Source: JAKFEE01 sp036675815
GTDB lineage: Bacteria; Pseudomonadota; Alphaproteobacteria; Rhodospirillales; Magnetospirillaceae
Length of the DNA: 33,371 nt
Assembly (NCBI GenBank): GCA_036675815.1
Contig: JAKFEE010000016.1
Coordinates: 1-33,371, forward strand
Direction of reading: 5' to 3'
Shown here piece by piece: positions 8,540 to 15,397 of the stretch. A model generated the notes under the pieces. The model was not told the DNA's origin, did no database searches, and was given only the letters and a program-made list of their open reading frames with translations. Each line of letters opens with the position of its first letter. The first letter of the stretch is position 1. Both the position numbers and the translations under genes were made by a program.

Positions 8540-9109
8540 ATGGCGGAAGCGGAACCGGTCCAAGCGGGGGAAGTGCGCGAGGCCGTAGGCGTGTTCATGG
8601 ACACCGACAGGCTGGACCGCGCGGTCCAGGACCTGCTGGCCGCGGGCTTCGAAATCCCCGACGTCACGCTTCTCGCCCGTGACGAGACGGTGGAACAGAA
8701 GCTGGGCCGGCGGCTGACCGACACGCGCAGCGCCGCCGACGACCCGAACGTGCCGCGGCGCAGCTGGGCTTCGCCCGAGGCCCGCATGGAAGGCCGCGGT
8801 GCCGTCGCCGGTATGCTGGGCTATGTCGGTGCGGTCGTGACCGGTGCCGTGACCTTCGCCACCGGCGGCACCGCGCTGGCGGCCATCGTGCTCGGCGTAC
8901 TGGCCGGGGGGGCCTCGGCGGCGGCCGGCAGCCGCCTGGCGACAGCCATGGACCGCGAGTTGGCCCACTCGCTGCAGCAACAGATCGAGCACGGCGGCAT
9001 CCTGGTGTGGGTCAAGGTGCGCGACGACGACACCGCCGAAAAGGCTACGCGCCTCTTGCGCCAGCACGGCGCCGCGGATGTGCATGTCCATCGGATCGCA
9101 CTCGGATGA
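8540..9109 (+). CDS. Unknown membrane protein with a glycine-rich hydrophobic core
   Basis: I do not recognise a named family with certainty. The 189-residue product starts at ATG 8540 after TTGGAGGG. Residues 14-50 (AVGVFMDTDRLDRAVQDLLA onward) look like a small alpha/beta unit of the kind found at the N-terminus of some stress-related proteins (compare YflT/GSP17M). Residues 87-132 form one long Gly/Ala-rich hydrophobic stretch, enough for two closely packed membrane helices. The tail (150-189) repeats an alpha/beta pattern and ends VHVHRIALG. It lies 65 bases after the flavoprotein and about 95 bases before irr, all on the same strand. A role in stress or metal handling would be a guess from position. 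Confidence 0.75.
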   Translation: MAEAEPVQAGEVREAVGVFMDTDRLDRAVQDLLAAGFEIPDVTLLARDETVEQKLGRRLTDTRSAADDPNVPRRSWASPEARMEGRGAVAGMLGYVGAVVTGAVTFATGGTALAAIVLGVLAGGASAAAGSRLATAMDRELAHSLQQQIEHGGILVWVKVRDDDTAEKATRLLRQHGAADVHVHRIALG

Positions 9110-9149
9110 GGCAGGGCATCAATTTCTGTTTTCCTTTCCGGCGGAATAG

Positions 9150-9192
9150 TTTAGAAGTCAAATTGGATAAAATATGTTCTCCAGCACAAGGG
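9150..9192 (+). promoter_or_regulatory. AT-rich irr promoter region with an ICE-like half site
   Basis: The 60 bases before irr are clearly AT-richer than the surroundings. TTTAGAA at 9150-9156 equals one half of the inverted repeat known as the iron control element bound by Irr/RirA-era regulators in rhizobia. The other half is not evident. A GGATAAAATATG stretch (about 9165-9176) could provide a -10. This would allow autoregulation of irr, but only one half site is seen, so the call is tentative. Confidence 0.35.
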
Positions 9193-9203
9193 ACGCTGGC
9201 ACC

Positions 9204-9617
9204 ATGATGATTTCGCGCCCTTACAGTAAGCTCCTCGACCGGTTGCGGTCGGCGGGCCTGCGGCCGACACGTCAGCGCCTGGCTTTGGCGAAGTTGCTGT
9301 TCGAAAACGGTGACCGACACATCACCGCCGAGCAACTGCACTCCGAGGCGCTGACCAACAATATCCGCGTGTCGTTGGCAACGGTGTACAACACCTTGCA
9401 TCAGTTCACCGAGGCGCAGCTATTGCGGGAGATCGTGGTCGATTCCGGCCGTTCCTATTTCGACACCAACACCAGCGATCACCACCATTTCTTCTTCGAG
9501 CGCAGCGGCAAGCTCGAGGACATCCCTGGGGATATGGTGATGGTGACGCGGGTGCCGGACGCACCGACCGGAACCAGCATCGCCCGGGTCGACGTCATCG
9601 TCCGCCTGAACGGCTGA
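9204..9617 (+). CDS. irr: Irr-type Fur-family iron response regulator
   Basis: Transcription regulator of the Fur superfamily that in alphaproteobacteria senses iron through heme availability. From ATG 9204 the product has 137 residues; an adjacent ATG at 9207 and an upstream one at 9174 are alternatives, and AAGGGA at about 9188-9193 supports 9204/9207. The winged-helix domain contains LRPTRQRLALAKLLF (19-33) and the recognition helix SLATVYNTLHQF (57-68). The His93-His94-His95 triplet (SDHHHFFFE) is the hallmark that separates Irr from Fur and Zur. The N-terminal Cys-Pro heme regulatory motif of Bradyrhizobium Irr is absent, and the protein contains no cysteine. It is convergent with the SH3 gene. 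Confidence 0.9.
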   Translation: MMISRPYSKLLDRLRSAGLRPTRQRLALAKLLFENGDRHITAEQLHSEALTNNIRVSLATVYNTLHQFTEAQLLREIVVDSGRSYFDTNTSDHHHFFFERSGKLEDIPGDMVMVTRVPDAPTGTSIARVDVIVRLNG

Positions 9618-9626
9618 GCCCCGCGC

Positions 9627-10136
9627 TCATTCGATCCATTCGCTCGGGTAGACGCCCCAGAACTCGTCGCGCTTGACCCAGCCTTCGTAGCCGCCCGCCT
9701 CGATGCGGCAGAAGGTGGAGCCGCGCGGGCATTTCAGCAACCGCGCCATGACCCCGGGCTCGACCGTTGCGACGCCGGCACTGCCGTCCTGCGGCTCGGC
9801 CCGCAGCAGGCGGGCCTTTCCCGTGATCATGAGCATGCGCCGGCCCGACAGCAGGCTCTGGTGCACCCAGCCTTCGGTGCCTTGCCAGTCGCGGATCTTT
9901 CGCCAATGGTTGAATTCGGCGACGATCTCAACGGGCAGATCGCGGCGCCCGTAGACCCATTCGATCGGGTAGCGGTCGCCGGGGCCGGCACGCAGATTCA
10001 CTTCCTCGGAACGCAGGCTGACGAACCGCGGTACCGGCAGGCCAGTGCCACCGGTGGCTTGCGCCATGGCCATGGCCGGCAGCAGCACGGCGATCAGCGA
10101 CATGGCCTGAAGCAGGGAGCGGGGTAAGCGAGCCAT
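9627..10136 (-). CDS. Secreted SH3-like domain protein
   Basis: A 169-residue exported protein. Residues 1-25 form a Sec signal peptide (basic start, hydrophobic LLQAMSLIAVLLPAMA, likely cleavage after AMA25). The mature part carries two bacterial SH3-like units. The first has VNLRAGPGDRYPIEWVY (46-62) and HWRKIRDWQGTEGWVHQSLL. The second, shorter one has CPRGSTFCRIEAGGYEGWVKRDEFWGVY near the end, with two cysteines that could form a disulfide. This resembles the alphaproteobacterial SH3_4-type family of periplasmic proteins thought to bind cell-wall or protein ligands. No catalytic site is visible. Its stop lies 9 bases from the irr stop on the other strand. Confidence 0.85.
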   Translation of the reverse strand: MARLPRSLLQAMSLIAVLLPAMAMAQATGGTGLPVPRFVSLRSEEVNLRAGPGDRYPIEWVYGRRDLPVEIVAEFNHWRKIRDWQGTEGWVHQSLLSGRRMLMITGKARLLRAEPQDGSAGVATVEPGVMARLLKCPRGSTFCRIEAGGYEGWVKRDEFWGVYPSEWIE

Positions 10137-10162
10137 ACGACCAGCGAGAGTGAATGCGGGCG

Positions 10163-10194
10163 GGTATACTGCGCATGCATGTGCGTCGGGTCAA
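10163..10194 (-). promoter_or_regulatory. Possible promoter of the SH3 gene
   Basis: On the - strand TTGACC (10194-10189) is followed by a TATACC/AGTATA cluster (about 10163-10170), 27 or more bases before the ATG at 10136. Spacing is 18-20 bases, slightly long, so this is a weak call. The same 140-base divergent region must also carry the promoter of the dehydrogenase at 10277. Confidence 0.35.
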
Positions 10195-10276
10195 GCCGCC
10201 GCCCCCGCCCACTTCCACGCTGGACAACCGCGGTCCGTCTTGCTAGAGCCAGATTGAGAAACCAGAGGGGGGTATC

Positions 10277-11266
10277 ATGCCAGCCCACAAGAAGCCGCTC
10301 GTCATCGTCACCCGGAAGCTGCCGGAGGTGATCGAGACGCGGATGATGGAGCTGTTCGACACCAGGCTCCGCGAAACCGACGCGCCGATGTCGAAGGCGG
10401 AGCTGGTGGATGCCATGCGCGTGGCCGACGTGCTCGTCCCCACCGTCACCGATCGCATCGATGCGGCCATCCTGTCGCAGGCCGGCCCAAACCTGCGGTT
10501 GATCGCGAATTTCGGCGCCGGCGTCGACCATATCGACCTCGCCACCTGCCGCCAGCGCAACGTCATCGTCACCAACACGCCGGACGTGCTGACCGAGGAC
10601 ACCGCCGACATGACCATGGCGATGATCATCGCCGTGTCCCGCCGCCTGGCCGAGGGCGAGCGGCTAGTGCGCACGGCCAAGTGGACCGGCTGGGGACCGA
10701 CCTTCATGCTCGGCCACCGCATCTGGGGCAAGCGCCTGGGCATCATCGGCATGGGCCGCATCGGCCAGGCGGTGGCGCGCCGCGCCCGCGGCTTCGGCCT
10801 CTCGGTCCACTATCACAACCGTAAGCGCGTCCATCCGGACATCGAGAACGAGCTCGAGGCGACGTACTGGGAAAGCCTCGACCAGATGCTGGCGCGCATG
10901 GACGTCATCTCGATCCATTGCCCGCACACCCCGGCGACGTACCATCTGCTGTCGGCAAGGCGGCTGAAGCTGCTGCAGCCGCATGCCTATCTGGTCAACA
11001 CCGCCCGCGGCGAGGTCGTCGACGAGAACGCCCTCACCCGCATGCTGACCCGCGGCGAATTGGCCGGCGCGGCGCTCGACGTCTTCGAGCATGAGCCGGC
11101 GGTCAACGCCAAGTTGCTGCAGCTCGACAACGTGCTGCTGCTGCCGCATCTCGGCTCGGCGACCCTCGAGGGACGCATCGACATGGGCGAGAAGGTCATC
11201 ATCAACATCAAGACCTTCACCGACGGCCACAACCCGCCCGACCGCGTGCTGGCCAGCATGCTGTGA
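10277..11266 (+). CDS. D-2-hydroxyacid dehydrogenase (glyoxylate/hydroxypyruvate reductase type)
   Basis: NAD(P)H-dependent reductase of 2-oxo acids. The 329-residue length is normal for the GyaR/GRHPR group. The nucleotide-binding fold has GMGRIG at 158-163. The catalytic set is present: Arg244 in NTARGEVVDE, Glu273 in FEHEP and His291 in LLLPHLGSAT. NFGAGVDHID (78-87) is the substrate-side loop. After the second beta strand the sequence is HYHNRKR, with an Arg pair where NADP-preferring members keep positive charge, so NADPH is likely. ATG 10277 follows AGAGGGGGG. A strong intrinsic terminator stands 8 bases after the stop, so this is a single-gene unit. Glyoxylate is the probable but unproven substrate. 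Confidence 0.9.
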   Translation: MPAHKKPLVIVTRKLPEVIETRMMELFDTRLRETDAPMSKAELVDAMRVADVLVPTVTDRIDAAILSQAGPNLRLIANFGAGVDHIDLATCRQRNVIVTNTPDVLTEDTADMTMAMIIAVSRRLAEGERLVRTAKWTGWGPTFMLGHRIWGKRLGIIGMGRIGQAVARRARGFGLSVHYHNRKRVHPDIENELEATYWESLDQMLARMDVISIHCPHTPATYHLLSARRLKLLQPHAYLVNTARGEVVDENALTRMLTRGELAGAALDVFEHEPAVNAKLLQLDNVLLLPHLGSATLEGRIDMGEKVIINIKTFTDGHNPPDRVLASML

Positions 11267-11273
11267 CCAATGA

Positions 11274-11300
11274 CCCCGGCCCGCGCCGGGGTTTTTGTTT
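11274..11300 (+). terminator. Intrinsic terminator of the hydroxyacid dehydrogenase gene
   Basis: Stem ccccggc (11274-11280) with gccgggg (11285-11291) around CCGC, followed at once by TTTTTGTTTT. This is a textbook rho-independent terminator. Confidence 0.92.
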
Positions 11301-11322
11301 TGGACCAGCCCGTGCTTATATA
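11295..11322 (+). promoter_or_regulatory. Possible promoter of the Uma2 gene, overlapping the upstream terminator
   Basis: TTGTTT (11295-11300) and TATATA (11317-11322) are 16 bases apart and lie 24 bases before the ATG at 11346. The -35 element would sit inside the T-run of the preceding terminator. The ACGGGAGG ribosome-binding site follows. The -10 is convincing, the -35 is weak. Confidence 0.45.
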
Positions 11323-11345
11323 GGGGAAGGACACGGGAGGCACGC

Positions 11346-11933
11346 ATGGCGGACGCGGCACTGCGCCTGATGACGCTTGACGAGTTCCTGAACTGGAATC
11401 CCCCCGGCGATCGGCGCTACGAATTGTATGGGGGCTACCCGGTGGCGATGGCGCCGACTGTGGAGGCGCACGGCGTCGTGGTGCAGAATCTCGCGCGGCG
11501 CATATCGGAAGCGCTCGACAGGCGCCCACCCTGCCGCGTGCGCGTCGAGGCCGGCGTGCCGATCCCCCAGCGGGGCAACTGCTGGTACATTCCCGATCTC
11601 GCCGTCACCTGCGCCCCACCGCGCCATGGCCAAGTCGAGACGGTCGACCCGGTGCTGATCTGCGAAGTCCTGTCGCCGACCACCGAAGAGAACGACCGCA
11701 AGATCAAGTTGCTCGACTACCGCAAGCTGGCGAGCGTTCAGGAAATCATCGTGGTCGATCCGCAGCGGGTGTTCGTCGAAATCCACCGCCGCCTCGACGA
11801 GGCCCGCTGGCAGGTCGACTATCTGGAAGGACTGCCAGACACGCTGGTGCTGCCCAGCTGCGAGGCAGACATCCCATTGACCCAGGTCTACGCCAACGTC
11901 GCACTCGCACCCGACGAGCCGCCGACCATGTGA
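11346..11933 (+). CDS. Uma2-family (DUF820) PD-(D/E)XK nuclease-fold protein
   Basis: A 195-residue member of the Uma2 family, whose members have a restriction-endonuclease fold but mostly unknown biological roles. Visible landmarks are YELYGGYPVAMAP (25-37), His42, WYIPDLAV with Asp84 as the likely metal ligand, ICEVLSPTTEENDR with Glu107, and KIKLLDYRKL (119-128). ATG 11346 follows GGGAGG. The gene is monocistronic: a terminator and likely promoter lie upstream and a convergent gene downstream. Uma2 genes are multicopy in cyanobacteria and scattered elsewhere, so a mobile origin is plausible, but base composition here matches the neighbours. Confidence 0.88.
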   Translation: MADAALRLMTLDEFLNWNPPGDRRYELYGGYPVAMAPTVEAHGVVVQNLARRISEALDRRPPCRVRVEAGVPIPQRGNCWYIPDLAVTCAPPRHGQVETVDPVLICEVLSPTTEENDRKIKLLDYRKLASVQEIIVVDPQRVFVEIHRRLDEARWQVDYLEGLPDTLVLPSCEADIPLTQVYANVALAPDEPPTM

Positions 11934-11941
11934 GGGCCGAA

Positions 11942-11968
11942 GCCCCGCGATCTCGCAGGATCGGGGGC
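11942..11968. terminator. Likely bidirectional terminator hairpin between convergent genes
   Basis: gccccgcgatc (11942-11952) can pair with gatcgggggc (11959-11968) with one bulge and a 6-base loop. It lies between the stops of the Uma2 gene and the PfpI-like gene, which converge. No clear T-run on either side, so strength is uncertain. Confidence 0.5.
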
Positions 11969-11986
11969 CGGCTCCTTCCCACTGCT

Positions 11987-12556
11987 TCACTGGGCGGCGC
12001 GGCCGCGGATGTGCCGGCCCTCGGCGATTTCCTCGATCATCTTGTTGCAGAAGGCGGGCAGGTCGTCGGGTTTGCGGCTGGTCACCAGTCCCTTGTCGGT
12101 CACCACCGGTTCGTCCACCCATTGGGCGCCGGCATTCTTGAGGTCGGTCTGGATCGACGGCCACGAGGTGACGCGACGGCCGCGCACCACATCGGCCTCC
12201 ACCAGCGTCCACGGTCCATGGCAGATCGCCGCCACCGGCTTCTGCGTGTCGAAGAAGTGGCGGGTGAAGGCCACCGCCTTGGGATCCATCCGCAACTGGT
12301 CCGGATTGAGGGCGCCGCCCGGCAGGACCAAGGCATCGTAATCGTCGGGGCGCGCCGCATCGAGTTGCTGATCGACCGCTACCTTGTCACCCTTGTCGTA
12401 ATGCTTGAAGCCCTGGATCTCGCCGCCATGCGGCGCGACGATTTCCGCCCGGGCGCCCTCACGCTCCAGCGCCTGCTTGGGTTCCAGCAGCTCGCTTTGT
12501 TCAAAGCCATCGGTCGCCAGGATGGCGACGCGCTTGCCGCTCAACTTCTGTGCCAT
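11987..12556 (-). CDS. DJ-1/PfpI superfamily protein
   Basis: A 189-residue cytoplasmic protein of the PfpI group (reported activities include protease, glyoxalase-like and deglycase functions). Landmarks are VAILATDGFEQSEL with Glu19 (the usual acidic partner), ALVLPGGALNPD (75-86) and the nucleophile elbow AAICHGPWTL with Cys112 followed by His113. ATG 12556 is chosen because GGAGGAGGAAGCT precedes it directly; the frame is open for 31 codons further but without family character. It lies 58 bases downstream of the DsrE-like gene on the same strand and may be the last gene of the cysK-moeB run. The substrate cannot be told from sequence. Confidence 0.9.
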   Translation of the reverse strand: MAQKLSGKRVAILATDGFEQSELLEPKQALEREGARAEIVAPHGGEIQGFKHYDKGDKVAVDQQLDAARPDDYDALVLPGGALNPDQLRMDPKAVAFTRHFFDTQKPVAAICHGPWTLVEADVVRGRRVTSWPSIQTDLKNAGAQWVDEPVVTDKGLVTSRKPDDLPAFCNKMIEEIAEGRHIRGRAAQ

Positions 12557-12614
12557 AGCTTCCTCCTCCGTTCGGATCCACCCGAACGAACAGGACGTCG
12601 GCGCCGAGGTTCCG

Positions 12615-13058
12615 TCAGATGAACAGCATGGCGCCGTCGCGCGAGGCATCGGCGAGGAAGCTGACCACGCCGCCTTTGGTCAAGGGCACGTCGGGGCGCA
12701 GCCCATCGGCGTCCATGCCCAACGCCTGCAGCCCCATCTCGCAGACCATGAAACGCACGTCGAGGGCCACGCAGGCCTCGAGCAGTTCCTCGAAGGTGGC
12801 GACGCCCCGTTCGCGGAACTGGGCATCCATGGCCGCGGCAGTCGCCTCGCCTTGGCTGGCCGGCAGGCGGTGCCATGCGGGCGTGCCGTCGGCGCCCGGC
12901 CGCTCCAGCGCCCTGCCCGCCCACATGGTGAAGAACAACGTGACCGGCGTGTTCGAGGCCGCCGCCGCCGCCGCCATCACCAGGGCATAGTGGATGCGGT
13001 CGAAAGCCCCAGAGAATACGACGATCGACAGTTTTTCGGGGCTGTTAGCCGCAGACAT
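12615..13058 (-). CDS. DsrE/DsrF-like (DsrE2-type) sulfur-relay protein
   Basis: A 147-residue member of the DsrE/F/H-like fold. Features are an SIVVFSGAFDRIHYALVMA opening with a long alanine run, VTLFFTMWAG (39-48), and the DVRFMVCEMGLQALGM segment with Cys106, which corresponds to the conserved cysteine of DsrE2-like proteins that carry sulfur as a persulfide. Cys96 is a second candidate. The end, GGVVSFLADA, is also typical. ATG 13058 overlaps the end of moeB by 14 bases, so the two are translationally coupled. Together they suggest sulfur transfer, with MoeB activating a carrier and this protein possibly delivering sulfur. That link is inferred from position. Confidence 0.85.
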   Translation of the reverse strand: MSAANSPEKLSIVVFSGAFDRIHYALVMAAAAAASNTPVTLFFTMWAGRALERPGADGTPAWHRLPASQGEATAAAMDAQFRERGVATFEELLEACVALDVRFMVCEMGLQALGMDADGLRPDVPLTKGGVVSFLADASRDGAMLFI

Positions 13059-13845
13059 TGGTGGTGGACTCGTGTGCGGAGAGGTCGGTGATCGACGGCG
13101 CATCGCCGCATAGCGGGCAGGCGGGATCGCGGCGGATCTTGACCTTGCGGAAACCGGTCGACAGCGCGTCGTAGATGATCAGCGACCCCGACAGGCTGTC
13201 GCCGATGCCCAGGATCTCTTTCAGCACCTCGGTCGCCTGCAACGAGCCCATGGCGCCGGCGATGGCGCCCAGCACGCCGGCCTCGGCGCAACTGGGGATC
13301 TGCCCGGGCGGCGGCGCCTCGCGAAATAGACAGCGATAGCACGGGCCGCCGCGCTTGTAGGTCGCCAGCTGGCCGTCGAACCGCAGGATCGCCGCCGAAA
13401 CCAAGGTCTTGCCGGCGAAGTAGCAGGCGTCGTTGACCAGGAAGCGCGTGGGGAAATTGTCGCTGCCGTCGGCCACCACGTCATATTGCGCGATCAGATC
13501 CAGCGCATTGCCCTTGTCCAGCCGCAGGCGGTGCGGCACGACGCGGACATCTGGGTTGATCGCGGCGACGGCGGCGCGGGCGCTGTCGACCTTGGCCGAA
13601 CCGATGCTCGCCGTGGTGTGCATGATCTGACGCTGAAGATTGGTGAGATCGACGTCGTCGTCGTCAATGACGCCGATCGTGCCGACGCCGGCCGCGGCGA
13701 GGTAAAGCAGCAGCGGCGAGCCGAGGCCGCCGGCGCCGACGACCAGCACCTTGGCCGCCAGCAAGTGCTCCTGCCCGGTGCCGCCCACCTCGGGCAGGAT
13801 GATGTGCCGCGCATAGCGGCGGATCTGGTCTTCGCTGAAATCCAT
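13045..13845 (-). CDS. moeB: MoeB/ThiF-family adenylyltransferase
   Basis: E1-like enzyme that adenylates the C-terminal glycine of a small sulfur carrier (MoaD or ThiS) before thiocarboxylation. The 266-residue chain has the ATP-binding GAGGLG (37-42), the arginine region NLQRQI (69-74), DGSDNFPTR (126-134) and the zinc-binding pairs Cys169/Cys172 (CYRC) and Cys243/Cys246 (CPLC). Cys186 in IPSCAEAG is the likely thioester or persulfide cysteine. There is no rhodanese domain, so this is the short bacterial form. Whether it serves molybdopterin, thiamine or another carrier is open, as no moaD or thiS lies in the window. It overlaps the DsrE-like gene and follows cysK. Confidence 0.9.
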   Translation of the reverse strand: MDFSEDQIRRYARHIILPEVGGTGQEHLLAAKVLVVGAGGLGSPLLLYLAAAGVGTIGVIDDDDVDLTNLQRQIMHTTASIGSAKVDSARAAVAAINPDVRVVPHRLRLDKGNALDLIAQYDVVADGSDNFPTRFLVNDACYFAGKTLVSAAILRFDGQLATYKRGGPCYRCLFREAPPPGQIPSCAEAGVLGAIAGAMGSLQATEVLKEILGIGDSLSGSLIIYDALSTGFRKVKIRRDPACPLCGDAPSITDLSAHESTTNVCG

Positions 13846-13854
13846 GGCTCTCTC

Positions 13855-13898
13855 CCTCTCGCGCCGCGGCGCCAGCGCGATCGCCGCGGCGCGAGAGG
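13855..13898 (-). promoter_or_regulatory. 17-bp stem-loop between cysK and moeB, reaching the moeB ribosome-binding site
   Basis: Bases 13855-13871 and 13882-13898 are perfectly complementary (17 bp, 10-base loop), almost all G+C with a cgccgcggcgcgag core. On the - strand the 3' arm ends in GAGAGG, directly continuing into GAGAGAGCC before the moeB ATG. The hairpin may end most cysK transcripts and limit moeB translation. It lacks a T-run, so it is not a standard terminator. Confidence 0.6.
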
Positions 13899-13904
13899 TG
13901 CAGC

Positions 13905-14861
13905 TTACAGCCCTTCGAACAGTGCCGTCGACAGGTAGCGCTCGGCGAAGGACGGCAGAATGACGACGATCATCTTGCCCTCCATTTCCGGCCGCGCCCC
14001 CACCTCCAGCGCCGCCGCCAACGCGGCGCCCGAGGAGATGCCCACCGGCATGCCGTCAAGCCGCGCCACGTCGCGGGCGATGTTGAAAGACGTCTCGTTG
14101 CCGATCTGCACCACCTCGTCGATGACGCTGCGGTCGAGGATCTTCGGGATGAAGCCGGCACCCAGCCCCTGGATCTTGTGCGGGCCGGGGGCGCCGCCCG
14201 ACAGCACCGGGCTGTCCTCGGGCTCGACCGCGATCATCCGCACCCCGGGCTTGCGCTGTTTCAGCACGCGGCCGACGCCGGTGACGGTGCCGCCGGTGCC
14301 GACGCCGGAAATCACCACGTCGACCTTGCCGTCGGTGTCGCGCCAGATTTCCTCGGCGGTGGTCTTGGCGTGGATGTCGGGGTTCGCCGCATTCTCGAAC
14401 TGCTGGGGAATGATCGAGCCGGGGCGCTCGGCCTGCAGTTCCTGGGCTCGTTTGACGGCACCGGTCATGCCCTTGGCCGCCGGAGTCAACACGATTTCCG
14501 CGCCCAGCAGCGCCAGCATCTTGCGCCGTTCCACCGACATGCTTTCCGGCATGCACAGGATCAGCTTGTAGCCCTTGGCGGCGCAGACGAAGGCCAAGGC
14601 GATACCGGTATTGCCCGAAGTCGGCTCGATGATGGTGCCGCCAGGCTTCAATTGGCCCGAGCGCTCGGCCGCCTCGACCATGGCCAAGCCGATGCGATCC
14701 TTCACCGAGGCGAGCGGGTTGAAGAACTCGCACTTGCCCATGATGTCCGCCTTGGCGCCATGCTCGGCCGCGAGCTTCGGCAGGCGAACCAGGGGCGTGG
14801 CGCCGATGGTATCGACGATGCTGTCGTAGATGCGACCACGGAATTCGGGAGTGCGGGCCAT
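13905..14861 (-). CDS. cysK: Cysteine synthase A (O-acetylserine sulfhydrylase)
   Basis: PLP enzyme that makes cysteine from O-acetylserine and sulfide. 318 residues, normal for CysK. Lys54 in NPLASVKDRIG forms the PLP aldimine, TSGNTG (81-86) binds the substrate carboxylate, and GVGTGGTVTGVG is the phosphate-binding loop. The sequence MPESMSVERRKML is the usual CysK loop. The ATG at 14861 is preceded by AAAGGGTGG. The gene lies 75 bases downstream of an Rrf2 regulator on the same strand, an arrangement that suggests control of cysteine synthesis by sulfur status. Confidence 0.95.
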   Translation of the reverse strand: MARTPEFRGRIYDSIVDTIGATPLVRLPKLAAEHGAKADIMGKCEFFNPLASVKDRIGLAMVEAAERSGQLKPGGTIIEPTSGNTGIALAFVCAAKGYKLILCMPESMSVERRKMLALLGAEIVLTPAAKGMTGAVKRAQELQAERPGSIIPQQFENAANPDIHAKTTAEEIWRDTDGKVDVVISGVGTGGTVTGVGRVLKQRKPGVRMIAVEPEDSPVLSGGAPGPHKIQGLGAGFIPKILDRSVIDEVVQIGNETSFNIARDVARLDGMPVGISSGAALAAALEVGARPEMEGKMIVVILPSFAERYLSTALFEGL

Positions 14862-14936
14862 AATCCACCCTTTCGTTATGTTATATGAGAGCTAAGTCCG
14901 GGATTGAGAGTAGATAAGCGGGCGACCCTGTTCAAA
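14862..14936 (-). promoter_or_regulatory. AT-rich rrf2-cysK spacer, probable cysK promoter/operator
   Basis: This 75-base spacer has much lower GC than its neighbours. On the - strand it contains CATATAACATAACG about 20-30 bases before the cysK ATG, with TATAAC as a possible -10, and TTGAAC further upstream. It is a good place for an Rrf2 operator, but I cannot define a clean palindrome. Confidence 0.4.
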
Positions 14937-15392
14937 CTATATTGTGAAATCCAGCTTGGCCTGCGCTTCGCTGTGGATTCCGCCCTGGTAGGCGCGCGTG
15001 CATAGTTCATCGATGTTGATGGCGTCGAGGCGCTCCATGATCTCTTGCTGGAGGTCCCCCCACATCGGGCGGATCACCTGTTTTCCCAGCTCGGAGGCCG
15101 GGAGGTCCTGATATGGGTCCTCGGCCGTCTCCAGGGCCTGCACCACGCGCACGATTTCGCCGACCGAGATGCGGCGGCGCTCGCGTGCCAGGCGGTAGCC
15201 GCCGTGCGGCCCGCGCACGCCGACCAGGATGCCGCTGCGCACCAGCTGCTGCAGCGTCTGCTCGAGGTAGCGGCGGGGAATGCCCTGGCGGCGGGTGATC
15301 TCGCGGCTTTGCACCGGCTCGCCACCGGCATGGTAGGCGATGTCGAGGACGGCCTCGATCGCGAACAGCATTTTTTTCGATGGTCGCAGCAT
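14937..15392 (-). CDS. Rrf2-family transcriptional regulator (CymR-like)
   Basis: A 151-residue winged-helix regulator. Landmarks are the KKMLFAIEAVLDIAYHAGG opening, the recognition-helix region IPRRYLEQTLQQLVRSGIL and the wing RGPHGGYRLAR (60-70), all typical of Rrf2. It has one cysteine only (Cys131), so it lacks the three-cysteine cluster site of IscR and NsrR. With cysK next downstream, a CymR-type role in sulfur/cysteine control is the best reading. In Bacillus CymR works with CysK itself as co-repressor. The ATG at 15392 is 5 bases from the dut stop, and its GGAGG lies inside the end of dut. Confidence 0.88.
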   Translation of the reverse strand: MLRPSKKMLFAIEAVLDIAYHAGGEPVQSREITRRQGIPRRYLEQTLQQLVRSGILVGVRGPHGGYRLARERRRISVGEIVRVVQALETAEDPYQDLPASELGKQVIRPMWGDLQQEIMERLDAINIDELCTRAYQGGIHSEAQAKLDFTI

Positions 15393-15397
15393 GTGCT

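Noticed and set aside
14937..15392. IscR identity for the Rrf2-family regulator
   Set aside because: It has a single cysteine (Cys131), so the three-cysteine cluster site of IscR is missing, and no isc/suf gene is adjacent.
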